Shown here one piece after another: positions 27,931 to 36,282 of a stretch of DNA of 64,000 nt. The notes under the pieces are model-generated. The model was not told where the DNA came from, ran no database searches, and saw only the letters and a list, made by a program, of their open reading frames with translations. The position numbers and the translations under genes are program-made. Location: contig NZ_QKVM01000024.1 in NCBI RefSeq assembly GCF_003231305.1, forward strand, positions 21,929-85,928. Direction: 5' to 3'. The DNA is from Pseudomonas sichuanensis. GTDB lineage: Bacteria; Pseudomonadota; Gammaproteobacteria; Pseudomonadales; Pseudomonadaceae. Numbering within the stretch: position 1 is the stretch's first letter; each line of letters starts with the position of its first letter.

Positions 27931-30324
27931 CGTTTCTGCTCCCCGATTTTCCAGCAGCTTGGCCAGCGCCAGGGCCAGCACATGCTCGTGCACCGGTTTC
28001 TGGATCAACAGGCTGTTCGGCAGTTCCATGTCGTCAAGCTCGGCGTAGCCGGTGAGGAACACCACCGGCAGTTGCGGGAAATGTTCGCGGGCCGCCAGGG
28101 CCAGTTGCGCGCCATTGAACTCGGGCATGGCGAAGTCGGTGAGCAGCAGGTCGGTGCGTTCGTCGAGCTGGGCCAGGGCCTGTTCGCCGCTGTGCGCCTC
28201 GCGTACCTGGTAGCCCAGGCGACGCAACAGGTCGCCGATCAACTCACGTACCAGATGGTCGTCATCCACCAGCAGGATGTGGCGGTTGCCGCCATCGGCC
28301 AGCGGGTTGCAGACCCTGGACGGAGCCGGCTGCGTGGCGCTGGCCTGTGCCCGGACGGCGGGCAGGTACACGCTGACCTGGGTGCCGCGCCCGGGAGTGC
28401 TCTGCAGGCTCACGCCGCCACCGGATTGCTTGGCGAAGCCAAACACCTGGGCGAGCCCCAGCCCCGACCCCTTACCGACGCCCTTGGTGGTAAAGAATGG
28501 CTCGAACACCTTGGCCGCGACCTCTTCGCTCATGCCGCAACCGGTGTCGCGAATGCTCAGCATCACGTACTCACCGGGTTCCGGGTCTTGCGGGTTTCCC
28601 GGCGGGGCGCTGATCCGGGTGTTGCGGGTGGCCAGGGTCAGTTGGCCTCCGCCGGGCATGGCATCGCGGGCGTTGATTGCCAGGTTGAGGATGGTCATCT
28701 CGGTCTGGGTCGGGTCGGTGAGCGCTTGCCACAGTTGGGTGTCCAGTTCCAGACGTACCGAGACGCTGCCACCCAGGGTGCGCTGCAGCAACTCTTCCAG
28801 CCCGGAAAGGGTCTTGTTGAGGTCCAGCGGCACGGGCTCCAGGCGCTGCTTGCGCGAGAAGGCCAGCAGTTGCGCGGTCAGCTTGGCGCCGCGCTCGCCG
28901 GCCTCGCGAATGTTCTGCAGGCGCTTGCCGGCCTTGTCCAGCCGGCCGTTGTCCAGTTCGTTCTGCAGGAAGCTGGCGCCCGTGAGAATGACCGTCAGCA
29001 GGTTGTTGAAGTCGTGGGCCACCCCGGCGGTGAGCTGGCCGACCGCTTCCAGCCGTTGCATCTGTTGCAGCGCGGCCTCGACGCGCTCACGCTCGGCAAT
29101 CTGTTCACGCAGGCGTTCGTTGGCCTTGGCCAGGTCCAGGGCGGCTTCGCGCTCGCTGCTGATGTCGCGGGCCACCACGTGCAACAGCGTGTCGTCCGCC
29201 ACCACCACCCAGGACAGCCAGCGCTGCTGGCCGCTGGCGTGCAGGATGCGGCCGATGAAGCGTGCACTGCTGTGGCCGAGCGACAAGGTGGCGAGCTGTG
29301 TGAGCAAGGCGTCCTGATCATCCTCGGGCAGCAACTGCAGCAGCGAGATCTGCCCCAGGCGTTCACGGCTGAAGCCCAGGCAGGCCTCCCAGGCCGGGTT
29401 CAGCGCCACGGGGGTGAGGTCCTTGTTCAGTACCGCCAGCAAGTCCTGGGACAATTCCCAGGCGCGGTCGCGTTCGCGGGTGCGGCGCTCGACGCGCTCA
29501 CCGAGCATTTCATTGAGTTGCTCCAGAGCACGGGTGGCCTGGCGCTGGCTGTGGATGTCCTGCAGCACCCCGGAAAATCGAACGCAGCGGCCTTCGCTGA
29601 ACTGAGTCTGGCCGCTGGACAGCAGCCAGCGTGGCTCCAGGCCGCCGGCCGGGGCAATGCGAAACTCCGCCCGGTAACTGCCATCACCGTCCGGGTGCAT
29701 GGCTTGCTCGACCGCCTCACGCACCCGTGGCAGGTCATCGGGGTAAATGCCGGCATAGAACAGCTCGAGGCTCATTGTGGTGTCGAGCGGCAGGCCGAAC
29801 AGCATCTTGCAGCGTTCATCCCAGCGCATCAGGCCATTCTGCGGGTGATAGTCCCAGGTACCCATGCCAGCGGCATCGATGGCGAAGCGCGCGCGCGCCT
29901 CGACATCCGCCAATGCTTGTTCGGCGTGGCGCCGGCGCTGACGCTCCTGCACTTCGCCCAAGGCCCGGCGCACGGCCTTGGGCAGCAGTGGCAGGTTCTT
30001 CTTCAATACATAGTCGGTGGCACCCAGGCGGATCATCTCCACCGCGTGTTCTTCGCCGTAGATACCGGAGAGGAAGATGAACGGTACGTCCGGTGCCAGG
30101 CGCTGGGCCGTGGCCAGGACGTCGGCGCCGGACGAACCTGGCAGCACGCAGTCGCAAAGGATCAGGTCGAAGCGGCCTTCATGCAGGGCCTGCTCGGCAC
30201 CGACATGCTCGAACACCCGCTGTGGCTGCACCTGCAGCCCGCTGCGCTCCAGGCGTAACAGGATGAGTTCGGCATCCATGCTGCTGTCTTCGACCATCAG
30301 CAGTTTCAACGGTGTTTGTTGCAT
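27916..30324 (-). CDS. Hybrid sensor histidine kinase (REC-PAS-PAS-HisKA-HATPase-REC)
   Basis: 802-aa soluble hybrid kinase without membrane helices. An N-terminal receiver (residues 5-125; DLILCDCVLPG) is followed by two PAS regions (about 140-270 and 300-410), a coiled linker, the H-box AHDFNNLLTVI (about 445-455), an ATPase domain (NLAINARDAMP, GTG-rich GLGLAQV), and a C-terminal receiver (DLLLTDFAMP). It starts 10 nt after the single-domain regulator stop, so it is the third gene of the phytochrome operon. Output may be phosphotransfer without a DNA-binding domain. Its stop lies in the tRNA terminator. Confidence 0.9.
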   Translation of the reverse strand: MQQTPLKLLMVEDSSMDAELILLRLERSGLQVQPQRVFEHVGAEQALHEGRFDLILCDCVLPGSSGADVLATAQRLAPDVPFIFLSGIYGEEHAVEMIRLGATDYVLKKNLPLLPKAVRRALGEVQERQRRRHAEQALADVEARARFAIDAAGMGTWDYHPQNGLMRWDERCKMLFGLPLDTTMSLELFYAGIYPDDLPRVREAVEQAMHPDGDGSYRAEFRIAPAGGLEPRWLLSSGQTQFSEGRCVRFSGVLQDIHSQRQATRALEQLNEMLGERVERRTRERDRAWELSQDLLAVLNKDLTPVALNPAWEACLGFSRERLGQISLLQLLPEDDQDALLTQLATLSLGHSSARFIGRILHASGQQRWLSWVVVADDTLLHVVARDISSEREAALDLAKANERLREQIAERERVEAALQQMQRLEAVGQLTAGVAHDFNNLLTVILTGASFLQNELDNGRLDKAGKRLQNIREAGERGAKLTAQLLAFSRKQRLEPVPLDLNKTLSGLEELLQRTLGGSVSVRLELDTQLWQALTDPTQTEMTILNLAINARDAMPGGGQLTLATRNTRISAPPGNPQDPEPGEYVMLSIRDTGCGMSEEVAAKVFEPFFTTKGVGKGSGLGLAQVFGFAKQSGGGVSLQSTPGRGTQVSVYLPAVRAQASATQPAPSRVCNPLADGGNRHILLVDDDHLVRELIGDLLRRLGYQVREAHSGEQALAQLDERTDLLLTDFAMPEFNGAQLALAAREHFPQLPVVFLTGYAELDDMELPNSLLIQKPVHEHVLALALAKLLENRGAETKKSP

Positions 30325-30334
30325 CGTGCCGGCC

Positions 30335-30784
30335 TCAGTGGTTCAGGTGCTTTGCGCCGGGCGCGGGTTCGTCGAGCAGTGCCCAGAACACCTTGAGGCC
30401 GGCGATGGCGCTGACGAAGTCCTTGAACTCCACGGGCTTGACCAGATAAGCACTGACGCCCAGCTCATGGGCGCGCTGCAGATCGGGCTGTTCCTGAGAC
30501 GACGTCAGCATGACGATCGCAAGACTGCGCAACTGTGGGTGGGCGCGCACCTGCGCCAGCACCTCCAGGCCATCGACCTTGGGCAGTTTGAGGTCGAGCA
30601 GCATCACGGCCGGGTTACCCTCGGCACGCCCGGCGTACGTGTTGCGCCGCAACAGGTAGTCTAGGGCATCGGCACCGTCGCGCAGCACGATCACCTCGTT
30701 GGCCAGCTGGCTGCGCTCCAGTGCCAACTGGGTCAGTTCCAGGTCCCTGGGGTTGTCTTCGACCAGCAGGATGGGCTTGAGCAT
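30335..30784 (-). CDS. Single-domain response regulator (phytochrome partner, Rcp1-like)
   Basis: 149-aa protein that is only a receiver domain: acidic residues near LLVEDNPRD (8-14), phospho-acceptor Asp64 (VMLLDLKLPKVDG) and Lys in YLVKPVEF. The start ATG 30784 lies 14 nt after the phytochrome stop. A longer frame from 30871 would overlap that gene and lacks domain support. Single-domain regulators beside bacteriophytochromes are common phosphate acceptors; here it may also hand phosphate to the next hybrid kinase (inference). Confidence 0.9.
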   Translation of the reverse strand: MLKPILLVEDNPRDLELTQLALERSQLANEVIVLRDGADALDYLLRRNTYAGRAEGNPAVMLLDLKLPKVDGLEVLAQVRAHPQLRSLAIVMLTSSQEQPDLQRAHELGVSAYLVKPVEFKDFVSAIAGLKVFWALLDEPAPGAKHLNH

Positions 30785-30798
30785 GGTCGTCAGCGGCC

Positions 30799-33045
30799 TC
30801 AGGCAGTCGTCGGTGGGTGGGGGAGGGTGAAGTGGAAGCTGGCGCCCTGGTCGAGCTGGCCGTTGGCCCACACCCGGCCATCGTGGCGTTCGATGATCCG
30901 CCGCACGCTGGCCAGGCCGATACCGGTGCCTTCGAATTCCTCCATGCGGTGCAGGCGCTGGAACACGCCGAACAGCTTGTCGACGTAGGCCATGTCGAAG
31001 CCCACCCCGTTATCGCGCACATACACCTCGGTCTCGTGGCGGTGGCGCACGGCGCCGATCTCGATATGGGCGGATTCGCGGCCACGGCTGTACTTGATGG
31101 CGTTGGCGATCAGGTTGTGCAGGACCATGTTGATGAACGCCGGGTCGGCGATCACCTTGGGCAGCGGCGCCACCGCCCAGCTGATCGTCCGCCCGGCGTA
31201 GTCCGGTGCCAACTCCGTGCGGATCACCTCGACCAGCGCATTCAGGTCGACATCGCATAGACGCAGCGCCGAGCGGCCCATCTGCGAGAAGTTGAGCAGG
31301 TTGTCGACCAGGGTACCGGCAAATTGCGCGGCTTCCTCGATATGACCGAGGAAGCGCTTGCCACGCTCGGTCAACTGCGCGCCTTCGATCTCGCCCAACA
31401 ACTCGCTGTAGCCGGCGATATGCCGCAGCGGTGCGCGCAAGTCATGGGACACGCTGTAGGAGAACGCCTCAAGCTCCTGGTTCGAACGCTTGAGCTCGCC
31501 CGCCAGTTGCGCCAGTTCTTCGGCCTTGCGCAGGACAATGCCCAGCACCGCGCCGCGCAGTTCGGTCACGCCTTCGATGATCAGCGGGTCCCAGGCGGCA
31601 CTGAAATCACGGACCTCCTCATGCCAGCAGTCGAAACTGTGCCGCGGGTTGAGGTTGCCCAGCGGGCCTGCCTGTTTATCCGGGCGCCCGGCCCAGTTCA
31701 CCGTGTGTGCCTGTTCGGGGCGGAACCACAGCAGGTAGTGCGAGTGCAGCTGCGAGATGGTCACTGCCAGCACGCCGGCGGCATGCTCGGCCAGCTCTGG
31801 CAGCCCCTCGATGTCGCGGCGTGCGTTGTCGGTGTGGAACAGCGTCTCGTCGCCACGCTCGGCCAGCCAGCGCACCAGGGCATTGACCTGCGCTGCCGGT
31901 GGCGTCTTGCCGATCAGGTCGCAGCGCTCGGCGCTGATGATCGCCGCGCCCGAGGCCCCGGCAAACTGCAGCATCACCTCGGGCAGGGCCAGCAAGCCGG
32001 CGCTGACGCTGTCGTGGTCGGCCATCGAGGCGAGCATGCGCACGATGTGCTGGCGCAGGTCGAGCAGCCGGCGCGTGCTGGCGTGCTTCTCGTGGGCTTC
32101 GATCTGCAGCGACAGCACATTGGCCAGCAGCTCGCAGGCGGTGCGGGTCTGGAAGCCTGCCGCGCGGGGTTGGTCGTGGTGACAGGAGATCAGGCCCCAG
32201 AGCTGGCCATCGACCACGATCGACAGCGACATCGAGGCCTGGGTGCCCATGTTGCGCATGTACTGCAGGTGCACCGGCGAGACGCTGCGCAACGCCGCGA
32301 AGCTCAGGTCCAGGGCCTTGCCGGTGCGCGGGTTGGCGGCAGGCAGCAGCGGGGAGGGCTGGTAGTCGGCGTCCTCGATCACCCGGATGCGGTTGACGCG
32401 GTACAGCTCGCGGGCCTGGCGCGGGATGTCCGACGCCGGGAAGCACAGGCCCAGATAGCGCGGGTAGCCGGGGTCGGCGTCTTCGGCGAGCACCGTGCCG
32501 GTGCCCTGGGCATCGAAACTGTAGGCTTTGACCCGGCCAAAGCCGGTGATGCGCTTGATCTGCCGTACCGATCGCTGCAGCAGTTCTTCGATGCTGGTGG
32601 CCTGGTGCAGGGTGCTGATGAACGCACGTACCAGTGGGTAGTAGTCGCCTTGCCGGGCGTCCGCTTCGTGACAGGTTTCGAATTCGAGGATGAGCACCTG
32701 GTCGTGGCGGTGGGCCAGCACCCGCAGTGAGGCCTGGCAGGGCGCTTGCTCGTGCAGGCGCACATCACCGATATGAAAGGGGAAGACCTCGTCGACGGGC
32801 AGGCGGCCCAGCTGGCCGCGCAGGTCGAAGGTACTGCCGAGCAGCGCGGGCAGGGCCTGGCCAAGCAGCTCGCTGGCTGACATGCCCAGCCATTGCGCGC
32901 TGTTTTCGCTGGCCTGCAGGATGCGCAGGTCATGCTCGTCCAGTACCAGCAGGAAGCCTTGGGGCTGGATGCTGCCAGGCACCTGGATCGGTTCCTCGGC
33001 GCAACGCTCGATGGCTTGGTCGAGCGGGTTGGAGGTCGTGCTCAA
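30799..33045 (-). CDS. bphP: Bacteriophytochrome photoreceptor histidine kinase
   Basis: 748-aa red/far-red sensor kinase. PAS domain begins with the biliverdin-attaching Cys15 in ERCAEEPIQVPGSIQP. The GAF domain contains the phytochrome PASDIP motif and the chromophore-pocket His in SVSPVHLQYMRNMG and CHHDQ. PHY domain follows, then the H-box SYSVSHDLRAPL and an HATPase domain (GVGFDMAY, GTGIGLASV). I choose a TTG start at 33045, preceded by AGGAGA with a 5-nt spacer; upstream ATGs at 33075 or beyond lack such a site. No heme oxygenase gene (bphO) is in the window. It heads a three-gene operon and is divergent from a pilus operon. Confidence 0.93.
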   Translation of the reverse strand: MSTTSNPLDQAIERCAEEPIQVPGSIQPQGFLLVLDEHDLRILQASENSAQWLGMSASELLGQALPALLGSTFDLRGQLGRLPVDEVFPFHIGDVRLHEQAPCQASLRVLAHRHDQVLILEFETCHEADARQGDYYPLVRAFISTLHQATSIEELLQRSVRQIKRITGFGRVKAYSFDAQGTGTVLAEDADPGYPRYLGLCFPASDIPRQARELYRVNRIRVIEDADYQPSPLLPAANPRTGKALDLSFAALRSVSPVHLQYMRNMGTQASMSLSIVVDGQLWGLISCHHDQPRAAGFQTRTACELLANVLSLQIEAHEKHASTRRLLDLRQHIVRMLASMADHDSVSAGLLALPEVMLQFAGASGAAIISAERCDLIGKTPPAAQVNALVRWLAERGDETLFHTDNARRDIEGLPELAEHAAGVLAVTISQLHSHYLLWFRPEQAHTVNWAGRPDKQAGPLGNLNPRHSFDCWHEEVRDFSAAWDPLIIEGVTELRGAVLGIVLRKAEELAQLAGELKRSNQELEAFSYSVSHDLRAPLRHIAGYSELLGEIEGAQLTERGKRFLGHIEEAAQFAGTLVDNLLNFSQMGRSALRLCDVDLNALVEVIRTELAPDYAGRTISWAVAPLPKVIADPAFINMVLHNLIANAIKYSRGRESAHIEIGAVRHRHETEVYVRDNGVGFDMAYVDKLFGVFQRLHRMEEFEGTGIGLASVRRIIERHDGRVWANGQLDQGASFHFTLPHPPTTA

Positions 33046-33308
33046 AGTTATCTCCTGCAGGTTCCGTCCATGCATGGGCATGACGTTAACAGAAGGCTGG
33101 ATGTTTTTGTCGGAACAAGGTGTTTTCGGGTGTGGGATGTACTGATGCATCCCGGAGGTCGAGGTGAAACTCCGTAGAGATTGTTGCGTGTTTCCCGCGC
33201 GTTGCCAGCCCTTTTCATTAATGCCAAAGAGAGGGATCCCACGGCTGTTCGGATCCGATCGCGCTGCTACGCTCAAGCTCAACCCTTACAGACAAGGATC
33301 GATCGCTG

Positions 33309-33833
33309 ATGCAACGCTTGATGGCCGCGCTGTTGGGCCTGTGGTTGAGCGGCAGTGCCGTGGCTGCAGAGTTTCTCGTCGACGTGCAGGTGCGCGTGCA
33401 ACGCGGCTGCATGCTGGTCGGCCAGCAGCGCGAGGCAGGTGCCCAGGCCCTCGGGGTGATCGACCTGGGCAGCGCCGCCCGGCTGGACGGGTCGGGCGCG
33501 CCCTTGAGTGGCGCACTGTTCAGCCAGCGCCCGCCGCGCCTGGAGTGCAACCCCGATACCCCCTATCAAGTGCGCGTCGATGGCGGCCAGCATGGCGGCA
33601 CCGGTGCGCTGCGTTACCTGGCCAGCGACGATCGCCAGGCCAAGCCGATTCCGTATCGGCTGTTCCGCGACGCTGCCTGGCGCGAGCCGCTCGAGGTGGG
33701 GGTGGCGCAGTCGGCGCGGGTGCCGGGCAGCGGCTCGGTGGAGCTGCCTCTGTTTGCGCGGATCGACAGCCTGGCCTGGGTGCCGCGCGCAGGCCTGTAC
33801 GCCGACCTGCTCAAAGTCACGGTCACCTGGTGA
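33309..33833 (+). CDS. Spore coat U-domain pilin subunit 1 (Csu-type)
   Basis: 174-aa secreted protein: signal peptide (residues 1-19, ending SAVAA) and an SCPU domain with a pair of Cys (RGCMLVG; LECNPDTPY) and the typical C-terminal strand LLKVTVTW that complements a neighbouring subunit. AAGGAT precedes the ATG. First gene of the seven-gene chaperone-usher operon; the 263-bp gap upstream is shared with bphP and contains a GGGATG/CATCCC dyad (33134-33153). Confidence 0.86.
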   Translation: MQRLMAALLGLWLSGSAVAAEFLVDVQVRVQRGCMLVGQQREAGAQALGVIDLGSAARLDGSGAPLSGALFSQRPPRLECNPDTPYQVRVDGGQHGGTGALRYLASDDRQAKPIPYRLFRDAAWREPLEVGVAQSARVPGSGSVELPLFARIDSLAWVPRAGLYADLLKVTVTW

Positions 33834-33847
33834 GGAGCCACGCCACC

Positions 33848-34396
33848 ATGCACAAGGACGCGCTGCAACGCACTTCGCTACTGCTGCTCACCCTCGGCCC
33901 GCTGTTGCTGCCCAGTGGCGCCGCCCATGGCACCAGCACCGGCTTCATCCAGGCCCGCCTGGTGATCAGTGCTGCCTGCCAGATCGACAGTGGCCAGCAG
34001 CCGGCGTCGTTGGGCAACCCCGGGCTGATCGACTTCGGCGCCCGCGGCCCGACCTGGGACCATGCGCTGACCAGCCGGGTGGATGAGGCGGGCGGCGAGG
34101 GCAGCCTGCAGATCAGTTGTTCGCCGCAGGTGCGTGCATTCAGCGTGCGGATCAATGGCGGGCTCAATGGCAGCGACGGTGTGCGCCGGCTGAGCAATGG
34201 CCGTGAACTGATCCCCTACCAACTGGCGGTCGACCCCAGCGGCAACGGCCGCTATGTGGTCGGTCAGGCCCGTACCTTCACCATCAGCGGCACGCAGCAG
34301 GTGCCCGTGCCTATCTACGGCGTGGTGGTCGCGCAACCGCGCGCGCTGCCTGCCGGGCTGTACCGCGACACCCTCAGGGTGACACTGGACTGGTAA
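33848..34396 (+). CDS. Spore coat U-domain pilin subunit 2
   Basis: 182-aa protein with a signal peptide (ending about SGAAHG, residue 28) and an SCPU domain. Conserved Cys are in SAACQIDSG and LQISCSPQV, and the last strand is LRVTLDW. It starts 14 nt after the previous stop. An open frame runs further upstream to 33164, but only the ATG at 33848 gives a signal peptide. Minor or adaptor subunit by position (inference). Confidence 0.85.
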   Translation: MHKDALQRTSLLLLTLGPLLLPSGAAHGTSTGFIQARLVISAACQIDSGQQPASLGNPGLIDFGARGPTWDHALTSRVDEAGGEGSLQISCSPQVRAFSVRINGGLNGSDGVRRLSNGRELIPYQLAVDPSGNGRYVVGQARTFTISGTQQVPVPIYGVVVAQPRALPAGLYRDTLRVTLDW

Positions 34397-34413
34397 CACG
34401 CAAGGAGACCTTC

Positions 34414-34947
34414 ATGCCCAAGCACACGACTCGCTGCATCCTCGTCGGCCTTGGCCTGGCGCTGACCGCCCAGGCCCAGGCGGCCACCGTCACCGGCACC
34501 ATCAACTCGACCCTGACGCTGACCGCCGCCTGCCAGGTCAACGGCGCTGGCGGCACTTCGGGGCTGAACTTCGGCAACCTCAATTTCGGCACCCAGGATT
34601 CGCTGTTCACCACGGCCAACGGGCAAGTGCTCGGTGGCGGCGGCGGCGCCATGAGCATCCTCTGTTCTTCGGGCACGATACCGGTGATCAAGGTGCGGGC
34701 CGGATCCCATGACGGGCAGTCATCCGGTGGTGCCCGCGCGCTGGCCGATGGTTCCGGCAACTTCGTGGCCTATGACTTCTACACCGACGCCGGGCACACG
34801 ACCCCGCTGGCCATCGACGGCACCATCACCCTGCCGACCAGCACCGGCGTGGCGCAGACCGTCAACCTCTATGGCCAGGCGCGCGGCAAGGCGGGCCTGC
34901 CGGCCGGGGTGTACACCGACACGGTGGCGGTCGAGCTGAGCTTCTGA
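34414..34947 (+). CDS. Spore coat U-domain pilin subunit 3
   Basis: 177-aa protein: signal peptide (to about residue 24, AQAQA), SCPU domain with Cys in TAACQVNG and SILCSSG, a glycine run GGGGG near residue 75, and a terminal strand VAVELSF. AAGGAG lies before the ATG. Its composition (Gly/Thr/Ala-rich) resembles the major Csu subunit CsuA/B, so it may be the main pilin (inference). Confidence 0.86.
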   Translation: MPKHTTRCILVGLGLALTAQAQAATVTGTINSTLTLTAACQVNGAGGTSGLNFGNLNFGTQDSLFTTANGQVLGGGGGAMSILCSSGTIPVIKVRAGSHDGQSSGGARALADGSGNFVAYDFYTDAGHTTPLAIDGTITLPTSTGVAQTVNLYGQARGKAGLPAGVYTDTVAVELSF

Positions 34948-34950
34948 GCC

Positions 34951-35454
34951 ATGCCACGCGCATGGCGGCTGCCGGCTGTCGGGCTGGGCCTGTTGTTGGC
35001 GCAAGGCGCGCTGGCCGCGACCGGCAGTACCTTCCAGGTGAGCGCGCAGATCGTTGCCGGCTGCCTGGTGGTCGGCGGGGTGACCACCTATGGCGTGCTG
35101 GACTTCGGCACCAGTTCGGCATTGTCCACGGCCACCTTGAGCACGTCGCTCGGCGGCACCACGGTGACCTTCCAGTGCACCCCGGGGGTGGCCATGAGCA
35201 TGAGCCTGGACGGCGGCCAAAACAGCGCCAGCGGCACCCGCAACCTCAAGCGCAGCGGCGGCGGCCAACTGCTGGCCTACCAGCTGTACCGCGACGCCGC
35301 CTTCAGCCAGAGCCTGGCCATCGGCAACAGCGTCACCGTGAGCTACAGCGACCCGACGGCGATCAAGTTGCCGGTCTACGGCCGTACCACCTTGCCCGGC
35401 AGCCTGCCGGCAGGGACCTATACCGATGTGGTGCAAGTGACGGTGAGCTGGTGA
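34951..35454 (+). CDS. Spore coat U-domain pilin subunit 4
   Basis: 167-aa protein with a signal peptide (residues 1-23, ending GALAA) and an SCPU domain: Cys in VAGCLVVGG and TFQCTPG, MSMSLDGGQNSASGTRNL motif, terminal strand VVQVTVSW. It begins 3 nt after the previous stop, so it is translationally coupled. The family is secure; its place in the fibre is not. Confidence 0.85.
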   Translation: MPRAWRLPAVGLGLLLAQGALAATGSTFQVSAQIVAGCLVVGGVTTYGVLDFGTSSALSTATLSTSLGGTTVTFQCTPGVAMSMSLDGGQNSASGTRNLKRSGGGQLLAYQLYRDAAFSQSLAIGNSVTVSYSDPTAIKLPVYGRTTLPGSLPAGTYTDVVQVTVSW

Positions 35455-35494
35455 AGCCGGCGCCGTGAACCATTGGATGCAGAAGGAGAGGGGC

Positions 35495-36271
35495 ATGGGG
35501 GCAAGCGCGAAACTGGCGCAAACGTTGTTCGGGATGCTGCTGTTGGCCAGCGCGCAGGCCATGGCGGCGACGTCGGTGCTGATCTGGCCGATCGACCCGG
35601 TGCTGGAGGCCGAGCAGAAGGCCGGCGCGCTGTGGCTGGAAAACCGTGGCACGGCGCCGGCCAGCCTGCAGGTGCGGGTGTTCGCCTGGCGCCAGGGTGA
35701 GTACCAGGAGCAGTTCCAGGCCCAGCGCGAGATCATCGGCAGCCCGCCGGTGGCCAACATCGCGCCGGGGCAGAAGCAACTGATTCGCCTGACCCGCACC
35801 GGCAGTTCGCCGGTCGGCCAGGAGCAGGCCTACCGCATCATCATCGACGAAATCCCGTCGCCGATGCCGGCCGACACCGCCAGCGACGGGCCGAAGGCGG
35901 CAATCCGCCTGCAGATGCGCTATTCGGTGCCGTTGTTCGTCTATGGCGAAGGGTTGTGGAGCAAGCCCGACCCGGACGGCAAGCGCAGTGCCGAGGGCGT
36001 GGGCAAGCCGCAACTGAGCTGGCGCGCGGTGACGGTGCAGGGCAAGCCCTATGTCGAACTGCGCAACACCGGCCCGGTGCACGCCCGGCTCACCGATGTG
36101 GTGTTGCAGCAAGGGGGGCAGGACAAACCCCTGGTCGAGGGGCTGCTGGGGTATGTGCTGCCGGGCGCGAGCATGCGCTGGCCGGTGCCGGCCGCACCGG
36201 GTGCGGCCAGTGTGCTCAAAGGGCGGGTAAACGGTCAGGAGGTTGCGCAAGCCATCCGGCAAGGGCAGTGA
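35495..36271 (+). CDS. Periplasmic pilus chaperone (CsuC-like)
   Basis: 258-aa PapD/FimC-superfamily chaperone. Signal peptide to about residue 26 (AMAA), first Ig domain with WPIDPVLEAEQKAGALWLEN and the conserved QKQLIRLTR strand, second domain with VPLFVYGEGLW. The ATG 35495 is chosen for its AAGGAG 6 nt upstream. Chaperones of this class cap SCPU subunits for delivery to the usher encoded next. Confidence 0.88.
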   Translation: MGASAKLAQTLFGMLLLASAQAMAATSVLIWPIDPVLEAEQKAGALWLENRGTAPASLQVRVFAWRQGEYQEQFQAQREIIGSPPVANIAPGQKQLIRLTRTGSSPVGQEQAYRIIIDEIPSPMPADTASDGPKAAIRLQMRYSVPLFVYGEGLWSKPDPDGKRSAEGVGKPQLSWRAVTVQGKPYVELRNTGPVHARLTDVVLQQGGQDKPLVEGLLGYVLPGASMRWPVPAAPGAASVLKGRVNGQEVAQAIRQGQ

Positions 36272-36282
36272 CACGGCATTGA

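Noticed and set aside
33164..33847. 5' extension of the second pilin frame through the first pilin gene
   Set aside because: It overlaps a real pilin gene in another frame; the signal peptide begins only at 33848.
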